Origin: Nocardioides currus
GTDB lineage: Bacteria > Actinomycetota > Actinomycetes > Propionibacteriales > Nocardioidaceae
Assembly (NCBI RefSeq): GCF_003057875.1
Contig: NZ_PYXZ01000001.1
Span: 496,001-560,000, forward strand
Length of the DNA stretch: 64,000 nt
Direction of reading: 5' to 3'
Both the position numbers and the translations under genes were made by a program. How positions within the stretch are numbered: position 1 is the stretch's first letter; every line of letters starts with the position of its first letter. Shown here piece after piece: positions 16,342 through 24,131 of this stretch. Under the pieces are notes generated by a model. It was given only the letters and a program-made list of their open reading frames with translations. It was not told where the DNA came from and ran no database searches.

Positions 16342-17420
16342 GCAGGCCGCCCGGGATGAGCGTCCGGCTCAAGCTCACGCTGAGCTACGCCGGGTTCTTG
16401 ATGGTGGCCGGCGTGCTGCTGCTTGCCGTCGTGTGGGTCTTCCTGCTGCGCTACGTGCCCGACGTGATCGACGCGGGCGGCATGTTCGTCCCCAACCGCT
16501 CCGACCTGCAGCGGGCGTTCGTGCCCAAGGCCGCCGCGGCGCTCGTCCTCCTGCTCGCCTTCGGCCTCGCCGGCGGGTGGGTGCTTGCGGGGGCGATGCT
16601 CGCGCCCCTCGACCGGATCACGCACGCCACCCGCCAGGCCGCCGGCGGGTCGCTGTCGCACCGCATCCTGATGGAGGGCCCGACCGACGAGTTCCGTGAG
16701 CTCGCCGACGCCTTCGACACCATGCTCGCCCGGCTGGAGGCGCAGGTCGCCGAGCAGCAACGCTTCGCCGCCAACGCCTCGCACGAGCTGCGCACCCCGC
16801 TCGCCATCACCCAGACCCTGCTCGACGTGGCGCGCCGGGACCCGGGACGCGGCACGGCCGAGCTCGTCGAGCAGCTGCACGCGGTGAACGCGCGGGCGAT
16901 CGACCTCACCGAGGCGCTGCTGCTGCTGAGCCGCAGCGACCAGCGCGCCTTCACCCGTGAGCGGGTCGACCTGTCGCTGGCGGCGGAGGAGGCGACCGAG
17001 ACCCTGCTGCCGCTCGCCGAGGAGCGCGCCATCACCCTGGAGACGACGGGCGACGTCGCCGCGGTCCTCGGCTCGCACGCCCTGCTGCTGCAGCTGACGA
17101 CCAACCTCGTCCACAACGCGATCGTGCACAACGACCGGGGCGGACGCGTGTGGGTCACCACCGCCGCCGGGCGCGACGACGTCGAGCTGCGCGTCGAGAA
17201 CACCGGCGCCGTCCTCGCGCCGTCGCTGGTCGCGACCCTCACCGAGCCGTTCCAGCGCGGCAACCGGCGCGCCCGCAGCGACGACTCCGGAGTCGGGTTG
17301 GGCCTCGCCATCGTCGCGAGCATCGTCCGCGCCCACGACGGGACGCTCGCGCTCGCCGTACGCGAGGGAGGCGGGCTGGTCGTGACCGTCCGACTTCGCG
17401 CCGACTCGGCGGCCGGCTAG
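16338..17420 (+). CDS. Sensor histidine kinase
   Basis: A membrane sensor kinase of 360 residues. Two transmembrane helices (about residues 13-33 and 57-80) enclose a very short periplasmic loop of about 25 residues, so it may sense membrane state rather than a soluble ligand. A HAMP domain follows (APLDRITHATRQAAGGSLSHRI). The H-box is FAANASHELRTPLAI. The ATPase domain shows the N-box (LTTNLVHNAIVHN), then ENTG, the F-box-like PFQRGNR and the G-box GVGLGLAIV. It is co-translated with the response regulator. The last codons fall in the first unit of a 22-bp tandem repeat. Confidence 0.94.
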   Translation: MSRPPGMSVRLKLTLSYAGFLMVAGVLLLAVVWVFLLRYVPDVIDAGGMFVPNRSDLQRAFVPKAAAALVLLLAFGLAGGWVLAGAMLAPLDRITHATRQAAGGSLSHRILMEGPTDEFRELADAFDTMLARLEAQVAEQQRFAANASHELRTPLAITQTLLDVARRDPGRGTAELVEQLHAVNARAIDLTEALLLLSRSDQRAFTRERVDLSLAAEEATETLLPLAEERAITLETTGDVAAVLGSHALLLQLTTNLVHNAIVHNDRGGRVWVTTAAGRDDVELRVENTGAVLAPSLVATLTEPFQRGNRRARSDDSGVGLGLAIVASIVRAHDGTLALAVREGGGLVVTVRLRADSAAG

Positions 17421-17498
17421 GGCCGACTCGGCAGTGGTTTCACGCCGACTCGGCACCGAGTTCGCGCCGACTCGGCGCCGAGTTCACGCCGACTCAGC
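17400..17498. repeat. Five units of a 22-bp tandem repeat at the end of two convergent genes
   Basis: The core GCCGACTCGGC starts at 17400, 17422, 17444, 17466 and 17488, an exact 22-base period; the last core has one mismatch. The alternating 11 bases are best conserved in units three and four (about RCCGAGTTCRC). Each core is a near-palindrome, and units three and four together give the palindrome ACTCGGCGCCGAGT. The array begins in the last codons of the histidine kinase and ends across the hmgA stop codon, so it may serve as a shared terminator. Confidence 0.88.
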
Positions 17499-18696
17499 TG
17501 TTGCTGAAGACCGCGGGGTCGTCCGGGCCGCGGCCGGCCCAGGTCCACGCGTAGGCCGGGTCCTCGACCGCGAGGCCGCCCTCGCCGAGGTCGAGCGGGG
17601 CGAAGGTGTCGACCATGACGGCCGACTCGTCGAAGTACTCCGCGCCCAGCGACGCCTCGATGGCGGCGGGCTGGGGGCCGTGGGCGTAGCCGCCCGGGTG
17701 CAGCGAGATCGAGCCGAGGTTGATGCCCGAGCCCTTGCGCGCCTCGTAGTCGCCGCCGACGTAGAACATGACCTCGTCGCTGTCGACGTTGGAGTGGTAG
17801 TAGGGCACCGGGATCGAGAGCTCGTGGTAGTCGACCTTGCGAGGCAGGAAGTTGCAGATCACGAAGTTCCAGCCCTCGAAGACCTGGTGCACCGGCGGCG
17901 GCTGGTGGATCTTGCCGGTGATCGGCATGTAGTCGTCGATGTTGAACGTGTAGGGATACAGGCAACCGTCCCAGCCGACGACGTCGAAGGGGTGCGTCGC
18001 GTAGGTCATCCGGGTGCCGACCACGCCCGCGCTGGTGCGGTGCTTGACCAGCACGTCGACGTCCTCGCCCTCCACGAGGTACGGCGACGTCGGCCCGTGC
18101 AGGTCGCGCTCGCAGTAGGGGGCGTGCTCGAGCATCTGCCCGAACCGCGAGAGGTAGCGCTTGGGCGGGTGGATGTGGCTGTTGGCCTCGATCGCGTAGA
18201 GCCGGCTCGCTTCCGCCGGCACCCAGCGATGGGTGGTCGCACGCGGGATGACGACGTAGTCGCCGGCGCGGTAGGGCACGACGCCGAAGACCGACTCGAC
18301 GGTGCCGGTGCCGGACTCGACGTACACGCACTCGTCGCCGATGGCGTTGCGGTAGAGCGGGCTGGACTGGCCGCCGGTGACGACGTAGGTGAGGCGGACG
18401 TCGTTGTTGCCGAGCACCAGCCGACGGCCCTCGACCGGGCAGGAGCCGGTCTCGAGCGAGTGCAGCTTGAGGTGGCGCGCCTTGAGCGGGTGGTTGGGCG
18501 TGCGGGTCTGGTCGGAGAGCTCCCAGACCTGGCTGTTAACGAGGGCCGACGGCACACCCCGGTGGTAGAGCAGGGAGGAGTCGGAGGAGAAGCCCTCCTC
18601 CCCCATCAGCTCCTCGTAGTAGAGCGCGCCGGACTCGTCGCGGTGCTGGGTGTGACGCTTGGGCGGGATCGTCCCGACGCTGCGGTAGAAGGCCAC
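17494..18696 (-). CDS. hmgA: Homogentisate 1,2-dioxygenase
   Basis: Opens the aromatic ring of homogentisate to maleylacetoacetate in tyrosine and phenylalanine breakdown. The 400-residue protein starts with the family hallmark YRSVGTIPPKRHTQHR and has the cupin iron site in PVPYYHSNVDSDEVMFYVGG and SLHPGGYAHGPQP. This belongs to the shorter bacterial branch of the family. The GTG at 18696 is preferred over the ATG at 18744 because GGAG lies just upstream and homologues begin at this point. It is divergent from the operon that carries fumarylacetoacetase, and a palindrome (18716-18731) sits between them. Its stop codon lies within the 22-bp repeat array. Confidence 0.95.
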   Translation of the reverse strand: MAFYRSVGTIPPKRHTQHRDESGALYYEELMGEEGFSSDSSLLYHRGVPSALVNSQVWELSDQTRTPNHPLKARHLKLHSLETGSCPVEGRRLVLGNNDVRLTYVVTGGQSSPLYRNAIGDECVYVESGTGTVESVFGVVPYRAGDYVVIPRATTHRWVPAEASRLYAIEANSHIHPPKRYLSRFGQMLEHAPYCERDLHGPTSPYLVEGEDVDVLVKHRTSAGVVGTRMTYATHPFDVVGWDGCLYPYTFNIDDYMPITGKIHQPPPVHQVFEGWNFVICNFLPRKVDYHELSIPVPYYHSNVDSDEVMFYVGGDYEARKGSGINLGSISLHPGGYAHGPQPAAIEASLGAEYFDESAVMVDTFAPLDLGEGGLAVEDPAYAWTWAGRGPDDPAVFSNS

Positions 18697-18715
18697 GGTC
18701 GCTCCGTTCGGAAAT

Positions 18716-18731
18716 CGGACGCAATCGTCCG
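18716..18731. promoter_or_regulatory. Palindrome in the hmgA / fahA divergent promoter
   Basis: CGGACG-CAAT-CGTCCG: 6-bp perfect arms, 4-base spacer, 20 bases upstream of the hmgA start. It is placed where a single regulator could control both divergent transcripts. No regulator gene for it is adjacent. Confidence 0.5.
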
Positions 18732-18759
18732 TTATGTGACTCATGACTAGAGTAACCCC

Positions 18760-19623
18760 GTGCCCGCTCCCCTGCCAGATCCAGTGCCGGCCACCTGGTC
18801 CGGCTTCTTCGACGACGCGGCCGTCTTCCCGCCCGGCAACGCCGCCCTGCCCGACGCGGTCGCGGCCTTCACGGCCCGCCGTGACGAGTGGTACGCCGAC
18901 CTGGCGGCCTCCCTTGTCGTCACCGACCAGCAGGTGCCGGACGTGGGCGCGCCGAACGTCCCGCTCTCCATCGTCGTCACCGCCGGGGCCGGTGCGGTCC
19001 CCGGGGCGCTGCGCCTGGCCGGCCGGGCGGGCAACCCCGTGGCCGGCCTCGAGATCGCGCTGCGCGACCTCGACGACCTGGCCGGCAACGCCCGCCGCGT
19101 GGTCGCCGCCGTCGACGCGGCCCGCGGCGAGGGGGCCCTCGACGACGAGACCCCGGTGTTCGTCGAGCTGCCTTCCGCCGACGTGACCTACGGGTGGGAG
19201 GCGGCCGCCGACGAGGTGGCTGCGGCCGAGCTGCGGCTCAAGTTCCGCACCGGCGGGGTCGAGGCCCACCTGTTCCCGACCGCCGGGCAGGTCGCCGCGT
19301 GGATCGACGCCGCGCTCGACCGCGAGCTCTCGTTCAAGTGCACCGCCGGGCTGCACCACGCCGTACGCCACGAGGACCCGCAGACCGGGTTCGTGCACCA
19401 CGGCTTCCTCAACCTGCTCGTCGCGACGGCCGAGGCCGACGCCGTGCTGGACGAGGAGGGCGTCGCCGAGGTGCTCGAGCTCCGCGACGAGGCCCCGCTG
19501 CTCGACCTCGCCCGCGGGCTCGACCTCGGCAAGGCCCGCCGCTGGTTCACCGGTGTCGGGTCGTGCTCGATCCTCGAGCCGCTCGCCGACCTCATCGACC
19601 TCGGACTGCTGGAGACCCCGTGA
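18760..19623 (+). CDS. Conserved protein of unknown function in the homogentisate operon
   Basis: A 287-residue cytoplasmic protein with no signal or membrane segment. I recognise the type as a conserved hypothetical but no defined function. Likely functional positions are concentrated in FFDDAAVFPPGNAALPDA near the N-terminus, FVELP in the middle, LKFRTGGVEAHLFP, FKCTAGLHHAVRH and GFVHHGFLNLL. The alternation of strands and helices with Lys, Arg and His at strand ends suggests an alpha/beta-barrel enzyme. The GTG start at 18760 faces the hmgA promoter, and the stop overlaps the fahA start (GTGA), so it is co-translated with fumarylacetoacetase. No maleylacetoacetate isomerase is present in the window, so this is one candidate for that missing step; this is inference only. 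Confidence 0.85.
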   Translation: MPAPLPDPVPATWSGFFDDAAVFPPGNAALPDAVAAFTARRDEWYADLAASLVVTDQQVPDVGAPNVPLSIVVTAGAGAVPGALRLAGRAGNPVAGLEIALRDLDDLAGNARRVVAAVDAARGEGALDDETPVFVELPSADVTYGWEAAADEVAAAELRLKFRTGGVEAHLFPTAGQVAAWIDAALDRELSFKCTAGLHHAVRHEDPQTGFVHHGFLNLLVATAEADAVLDEEGVAEVLELRDEAPLLDLARGLDLGKARRWFTGVGSCSILEPLADLIDLGLLETP

Positions 19624-20840
19624 CCGACACGCAGAGCTGGGTGCCCGGCGCAGCCGGTTCCCCCTTCGACCTCGACCACCTGCCCTACGGCGTGTTCTCC
19701 CGGTCCGGTGACCAGCCCCGGGTGGGCGTGCGCATCGGCGACCACGTGCTCGACCTCGCGCCGGTCGCGGAGATCGGCGACCCGGCGAGCGCGCTCGCCC
19801 GGGCCTGGCGCACCCCGAGCCTCAACGCCTTCATGGCGATGGGACGCGACCAGTGGGCGATCGCGCGCGAGTGGATCGAGGAGGTGCTGCGCCACGACGT
19901 GCACGAAGCGCGCACGGCACCTCACCTCCACCCGCTGGCCGACGTCGAGCTGCACCTGCCCGTCGAGGTCGGCGACTACGTCGACTTCTACGCCTCCGAG
20001 CACCACGCCTCCAACGTCGGTCGCATCTTCCGGCCCGACCAGGAGCCGCTCCTGCCCAACTGGAAGCACCTGCCCGTCGGCTACCACGGCCGCGCGGGCA
20101 CGATCGTGCCCAGCGGCACCGGGATCGTCCGGCCGCAGGGTCAGCGCAAGGCACCGACCGAGGACGCCCCGACCGTCGGGCCGTCGCGACGGCTCGACAT
20201 CGAGGCCGAGCTCGGCTTCGTCGTCGGCGTCCCGTCCGCGCTCGGCGACCGGGTCACGACCGGCGACTTCGCGCGCCACACGTTCGGCGTCGTCGGGCTC
20301 AACGACTGGTCCGCGCGCGACATCCAGGCCTGGGAGTACGTCCCCCTCGGGCCGTTCCTCGGCAAGTCGTTCGCCACGACCATCAGCCACTGGGTCACTC
20401 CGCTGGCCGCGCTCGACGCCGCGTGGACCGACCTGCCCGGCCAGGACCCGCGGCCGCTGGACTACCTCCAGGTCGACGGGCCGGCCGGCCTCGACATCTC
20501 CGTGGAGGTCGTGCTCAACGGGACCGTGGTGTCGCGACCGCCGTACTCCTCGATGTACTGGTCGCCCGCCCAGATGCTCGCCCACACCACCGTCAACGGC
20601 GCCAGCGTGCGCACCGGCGACCTGTGGGCGTCCGGCACGATCTCCGGCCCCGAGCCCGACCAGCGCGGCTCGTTCCTCGAGCTGTCGTGGGGCGGCAAGG
20701 AGCCGTTCCTGGTGGACGGCGAGGAGCGGAGCTTCCTCGAGGACGGCGACGAGGTGACGCTGCGATACACCGCGCCCGGCACCTCCGGCGGACGCATCTC
20801 GCTGGGCGAGGTCACCGGCAGGATCCTGCCCGCCACCTGA
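19620..20840 (+). CDS. fahA: Fumarylacetoacetase
   Basis: Hydrolyses fumarylacetoacetate to fumarate and acetoacetate, the last step of tyrosine catabolism. The 406-residue protein has the N-terminal SH3-like FAH_N domain and the catalytic domain with DYVDFYASEHHASNVGRIFRP, the GYHGRAGT turn, the metal-binding Glu pair in DIEAELGFVVG, and GLNDWSARDIQAWEY..GPFLGKSF. The GTG at 19620 overlaps the stop of the unknown gene before it. The last 379 bases are antisense to the C-terminal tail of the membrane protein encoded on the other strand. It is complete and of normal length. Confidence 0.96.
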   Translation: MTDTQSWVPGAAGSPFDLDHLPYGVFSRSGDQPRVGVRIGDHVLDLAPVAEIGDPASALARAWRTPSLNAFMAMGRDQWAIAREWIEEVLRHDVHEARTAPHLHPLADVELHLPVEVGDYVDFYASEHHASNVGRIFRPDQEPLLPNWKHLPVGYHGRAGTIVPSGTGIVRPQGQRKAPTEDAPTVGPSRRLDIEAELGFVVGVPSALGDRVTTGDFARHTFGVVGLNDWSARDIQAWEYVPLGPFLGKSFATTISHWVTPLAALDAAWTDLPGQDPRPLDYLQVDGPAGLDISVEVVLNGTVVSRPPYSSMYWSPAQMLAHTTVNGASVRTGDLWASGTISGPEPDQRGSFLELSWGGKEPFLVDGEERSFLEDGDEVTLRYTAPGTSGGRISLGEVTGRILPAT

Positions 20841-22270
20841 GTCCCGACGATCTTCTCGAGCCGCTCGCGCGCGCTGCGGGTGGCGAGCAGGACCAGCACG
20901 ACCGCCGTGGCGAGCAGCGACCCGACCACGATCGCGACGTAGGCGCCGTGCAGCGAGGAGTCGAGCGGCGCGACGACGCCCGAGACCACCGCAGCGGCGA
21001 GCAGTCCGAACGACCCCAGCCGCGGCAACCGCGTGACCGCCAGGAACGGCAGGGCCCAGAGGAAGTACCAGAGGTGCACCACGGGGCTGAGCACGATCAG
21101 CGCCCCCGTCACGGCGGCGACGGCGCGCACCGCCTGTGCGCGGTCCCCCGTCGTCCACGTCAGCGCCACGCGTACGGCGAAGCCGAGCGCCACGACCTGC
21201 GCGAGCGCGCGGACCAGGTCGAGGAAGGTGTCCGGCGCGAGGCCCGCGCCGAGCCAGCCGGCGACCAGGTCGAGGAAGCCGCCCAGCACCGTCGGCATCG
21301 ACAGCGGGACGTTCACCGAGCCGGGGACGCCGAGGGCGTGCACCCACCCCACGCCGAGGCCGGCCAGCAGGCCGGGCCCGACGAGGACCGCGCAGGACAC
21401 GGCGCCGACCTGCACGAGCCGGCGCACCCGGTGCCCGAGGGAGGCGGCGGCGGGCAGGGCGACCAGCGCGATCCCGATGCACACGAGCCCGCCGGGCAGC
21501 TTGACCGCCGCGGCGAGGCCGCCGAGCGCCGCGCCCCACACCCAGCCCCGCTCCACCGTGACCACCAGCGCGGCCGCCATCAGCCCGACCATCAGCAGGT
21601 CGTTGTGGAGGCCACCGACCCCGTGGGCCAGCATCAGCGGCGAGCAGAGCACGACCGACGACGCCAGCGCCGGGTCGACGCCCGCCCACGCGGCCAGCCT
21701 CGGCACCGCCCAGGCGAGCAGGGCGAGCCCGAGCAGCGCGACGAGGCGGTGCGCGACGACGAGCAGCCACGGGTTGCCGGTGACGCCCGCGACGGCGTCG
21801 CCGAACAGCAGCGGGACCGGCCCGTACGGCGCGGCGGTCTCCATCCAGCGCGGGTCGACGCCCTGCACGATCGGCCCGACCAGCACGCCGGGGCCGAACT
21901 CGTACGGCGAGATGCCGACGTGCGCCAGCACGCCCTGGGCGGCGTACGACCAGCCGTCACGGGAGAAGAGCGGCGGCGCGAGCACGAGCGGCGCGGACCA
22001 CACGACCGTCGCGTGCCGCACCAGCGCGATCGCGTCGTCCCGCTCGCGGCCCTCGGCCCGCGCGACGTCGCGGCACAGGCGCAGCCACGCGGCGGCGTGG
22101 AGGCCGAGGCCGAGCAGCACGACGGACAGCCCGGCCATCCGACCGGCCTCCGAGCCGCGGAGCGCCTGCAGCACCGTGACCTGCATCAGCGCGGTCGACG
22201 CGGGCAGGGTCGAGATGACGATGCCACCCAGGAGGACCAGCAGGCTGCCGGCGAACCCCCGAGTCACCAT
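20462..22270 (-). CDS. MptB-like polyprenol-phosphomannose-dependent mannosyltransferase
   Basis: A polytopic GT-C type protein; the open frame gives 602 residues. About a dozen hydrophobic helices occupy residues 5-475. The catalytic first loop reads RDGWSYAAQGVLAHVGISPYEFGP, the pattern of the MptB/GT87-like mannosyltransferases that extend lipomannan-type glycolipids on the outer face of the membrane. After residue about 480 the sequence loses family character and becomes Ser/Arg/Pro-rich; these last roughly 125 codons are antisense to fahA. The original stop may have been lost, or the tail may be genuine. No frameshift that would restore an early stop near 20840 was found by eye. The start at 22270 is ATG followed by GTG. 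The glycan acceptor is unknown. Confidence 0.78.
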   Translation of the reverse strand: MVTRGFAGSLLVLLGGIVISTLPASTALMQVTVLQALRGSEAGRMAGLSVVLLGLGLHAAAWLRLCRDVARAEGRERDDAIALVRHATVVWSAPLVLAPPLFSRDGWSYAAQGVLAHVGISPYEFGPGVLVGPIVQGVDPRWMETAAPYGPVPLLFGDAVAGVTGNPWLLVVAHRLVALLGLALLAWAVPRLAAWAGVDPALASSVVLCSPLMLAHGVGGLHNDLLMVGLMAAALVVTVERGWVWGAALGGLAAAVKLPGGLVCIGIALVALPAAASLGHRVRRLVQVGAVSCAVLVGPGLLAGLGVGWVHALGVPGSVNVPLSMPTVLGGFLDLVAGWLGAGLAPDTFLDLVRALAQVVALGFAVRVALTWTTGDRAQAVRAVAAVTGALIVLSPVVHLWYFLWALPFLAVTRLPRLGSFGLLAAAVVSGVVAPLDSSLHGAYVAIVVGSLLATAVVLVLLATRSARERLEKIVGTQVAGRILPVTSPSEMRPPEVPGAVYRSVTSSPSSRKLRSSPSTRNGSLPPHDSSRNEPRWSGSGPEIVPDAHRSPVRTLAPLTVVWASIWAGDQYIEEYGGRDTTVPLSTTSTEMSRPAGPSTWR

Positions 22271-22349
22271 GCGGGGAGGCTAGGTCCGTCGTCCGACGCG
22301 TCCCCCACGAGCAGGTGAACCGGGGCCCAACAGCTCTAGAGTTCGAGCC

Positions 22350-23279
22350 GTGAAGCAGCTCGGTCAGTACGCCCCGCCCCGCCACGTCGTCGCCCACCTC
22401 TCCGACCCGCACCTGCTGGCGCACGGGATCAAGCAGTACGGCGCGATCGACACCGAGCAGAGGCTGCGCCTCGTCCTCGACCGGCTCGCCGCCGTCGACC
22501 CGCCGCCGCAGGCGCTGGTCTTCACCGGCGACCTCGCCGACAAGGGCGAGCCGGACGCCTATGCACGCCTGCGCGAGATCGTCGAGCCGGCCGCCGAGGC
22601 GATGGGCGCGGAGGTGGTGTGGGTGATGGGCAACCACGACGAGCGCGCCGACTACGCCCGCGGACTCTTCGACTCCGACGACGACGGACCGCAGGACCGC
22701 GTGCACGTCGTCGACGGGCTGCGGATCATCTCGCTGGACACCAGCGTCCCGGGCTACCACCACGGCGACCTGACCGACGAACAGCTCGCGTGGCTGGCCG
22801 ACGAGCTGGCGACACCGGCCGAGCACGGCACCCTGCTCGCGATGCACCACCCGCCGCTCCCGCTGCCGATGCTGCGCGCGGCGGAGCTGATCGAGCTGCT
22901 CGAGCAGCCCCGGCTGGCGGCGGTCGTCGAGGGCTCGGACGTGCGCGGGATCCTGGCGGGACACCTGCACTTCTCGACGTACTCGATGTTCGCCGGCGTG
23001 CCCGTCTCGGTCGCCTCGGCGAGCTGCTACACCAGCGACCCGGCGCCCGTCGACCGCTTCGTGTCAGGCGTCGACGGCGGCCAGGCCTTCACGATGGTCC
23101 ACGCGTACGGCGACCGGCTGGTGCACACGATCGTGCCGCTGGAGCGCGGCCCCGAGGTCAGCGGCGTGGGCCTCGACATCCTGGCCGCCGTCGAAGAGCT
23201 GAGCCTCGAGGATGCGCGTGAGCTCGCGTCCAGCAAGACCTCGGCCTTCAACGCGACCCACGAGGACCACGACCGCTGA
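22350..23279 (+). CDS. Calcineurin-like metallophosphoesterase, CpdA-type
   Basis: A 309-residue cytoplasmic metallophosphoesterase. All metal-site motifs are present in order: the D-x-H motif in AHLSDPHLL, GDLADKG, GNHDE, the HHPP loop and GHLHFSTYSMF. The closest named group is the CpdA/Icc-type 3',5'-cyclic nucleotide phosphodiesterases of actinobacteria, which need two divalent metals; true substrates of such enzymes vary, so cAMP is only a probable substrate. The GTG at 22350 is the first start before the LSDPHL strand. It is divergent from the mannosyltransferase gene and ends at a hairpin facing the secreted protein gene. Confidence 0.88.
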   Translation: MKQLGQYAPPRHVVAHLSDPHLLAHGIKQYGAIDTEQRLRLVLDRLAAVDPPPQALVFTGDLADKGEPDAYARLREIVEPAAEAMGAEVVWVMGNHDERADYARGLFDSDDDGPQDRVHVVDGLRIISLDTSVPGYHHGDLTDEQLAWLADELATPAEHGTLLAMHHPPLPLPMLRAAELIELLEQPRLAAVVEGSDVRGILAGHLHFSTYSMFAGVPVSVASASCYTSDPAPVDRFVSGVDGGQAFTMVHAYGDRLVHTIVPLERGPEVSGVGLDILAAVEELSLEDARELASSKTSAFNATHEDHDR

Positions 23280-23285
23280 CATGTG

Positions 23286-23314
23286 ACAGGACCCTCCGGG
23301 GGGTCAGGACCTGT
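23286..23314. terminator. Hairpin between convergent genes
   Basis: ACAGG and CCTGT flank an inner GACCC..GGGTC stem (23290-23294 with 23301-23305), just after the phosphoesterase stop and overlapping the stop codon of the opposite gene. The outer and inner stems are separated by a few unpaired bases. It is a plausible bidirectional terminator without a U-tract. Confidence 0.4.
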
Positions 23315-24047
23315 CGGAGGAGTCGCCGGTGACGACGACGTAGAAGCGCTTGCGGTTGCCGTTGGTCGTGGGGCTGCCGTCACTGTTGCGCGGGCTCACG
23401 ACCAGCGTGTTGGTGTTGCCGGTGTTGGGCGGCGCGCAGTTGACGGTGCCGGGCTGGCACATGGCCACCGCGACCTCGCCCGAGAACTCCGGGTTGCTGT
23501 CGGCGCCGGGGGCCCGACCCGAGGTGATCGCGTCGCCGTTGAGGTCCACGGTGTTCTGCAGCGCGATCGTCGCCAGCACGCCGTTGTTGGCGAGGTTCTC
23601 GCCGGCGTTGATGTAGACGTTGCCGTTGGCGCGCAGCCCGGCGGCGTCGGTCGCGGTGGGGGCCAGCGTCGGGTAGGCCGCCGTGATGGTGAAGCCACCC
23701 GACTGGGCCACGATGGTGCCGTCGGCGTCGACGAGGGCCCAGCGACCCACGCCGGCAGGACCCGCCGGGCCGGCCGGGCCGGCAGCGCCGTCCAGGATGC
23801 CGGGCGCGAGGTCGTTCTTCTTGACGGTGCCGTCACGCAGCTCCCAGCCGCCGAGCGAGCCGTTCTTGATGTCGCGACCCTTCAGGGAGTTGTCCTTGAT
23901 GTCGGCGGACTTGAGCGAGTCGTTCTTCACGTCGTCGGATCCGATCAGCCCCGCCGCGGCGACGGAGGTGCCGCTGGTGGCGATGACGAGGGCGAGGACG
24001 GACACGGCCATGGACGGCGAAGGACGCCGCAGTGCAGGGAATCGCAT
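23304..24047 (-). CDS. Secreted protein with short tandem repeats and a collagen-like stretch
   Basis: A 247-residue exported protein of unknown role. A signal sequence (residues 1-33, hydrophobic core VSVLALVIATSGTSVAAAG) is followed by a 50-residue repetitive region built on the theme x-N-D-S-L-K-x-x-D-I-K (DDVKNDSLKSADIKDNSLKG, then RDIKNGSLGG..). After this come LAPGILDG and the collagen-like GAAGPAGPAGPAG. The C-terminal 130 residues are rich in Gly, Asn and Thr with two Cys (MCQPGTVNCA), as in surface beta domains. The repeats resemble pentapeptide or beta-solenoid stalks seen in actinobacterial surface proteins. The start at 24047 is the Met directly before the signal, with AAAGG upstream. 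No sortase motif is visible. Confidence 0.75.
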   Translation of the reverse strand: MRFPALRRPSPSMAVSVLALVIATSGTSVAAAGLIGSDDVKNDSLKSADIKDNSLKGRDIKNGSLGGWELRDGTVKKNDLAPGILDGAAGPAGPAGPAGVGRWALVDADGTIVAQSGGFTITAAYPTLAPTATDAAGLRANGNVYINAGENLANNGVLATIALQNTVDLNGDAITSGRAPGADSNPEFSGEVAVAMCQPGTVNCAPPNTGNTNTLVVSPRNSDGSPTTNGNRKRFYVVVTGDSSDRS

Positions 24048-24131
24048 GGTCTGAACCTTTCGGTGCGGCGCGCCCGGGCGGCGGCCTTGCAGGAGGTTCG
24101 GCGTGACCTGGATCACGGATTGGCGGAGATC

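Noticed and set aside
17400..17498. Possible CRISPR array
   Set aside because: The period is 22 bases, the cores are GC palindromes of 11, the alternating 11-base segments are partly conserved rather than unique, and no cas genes are near.
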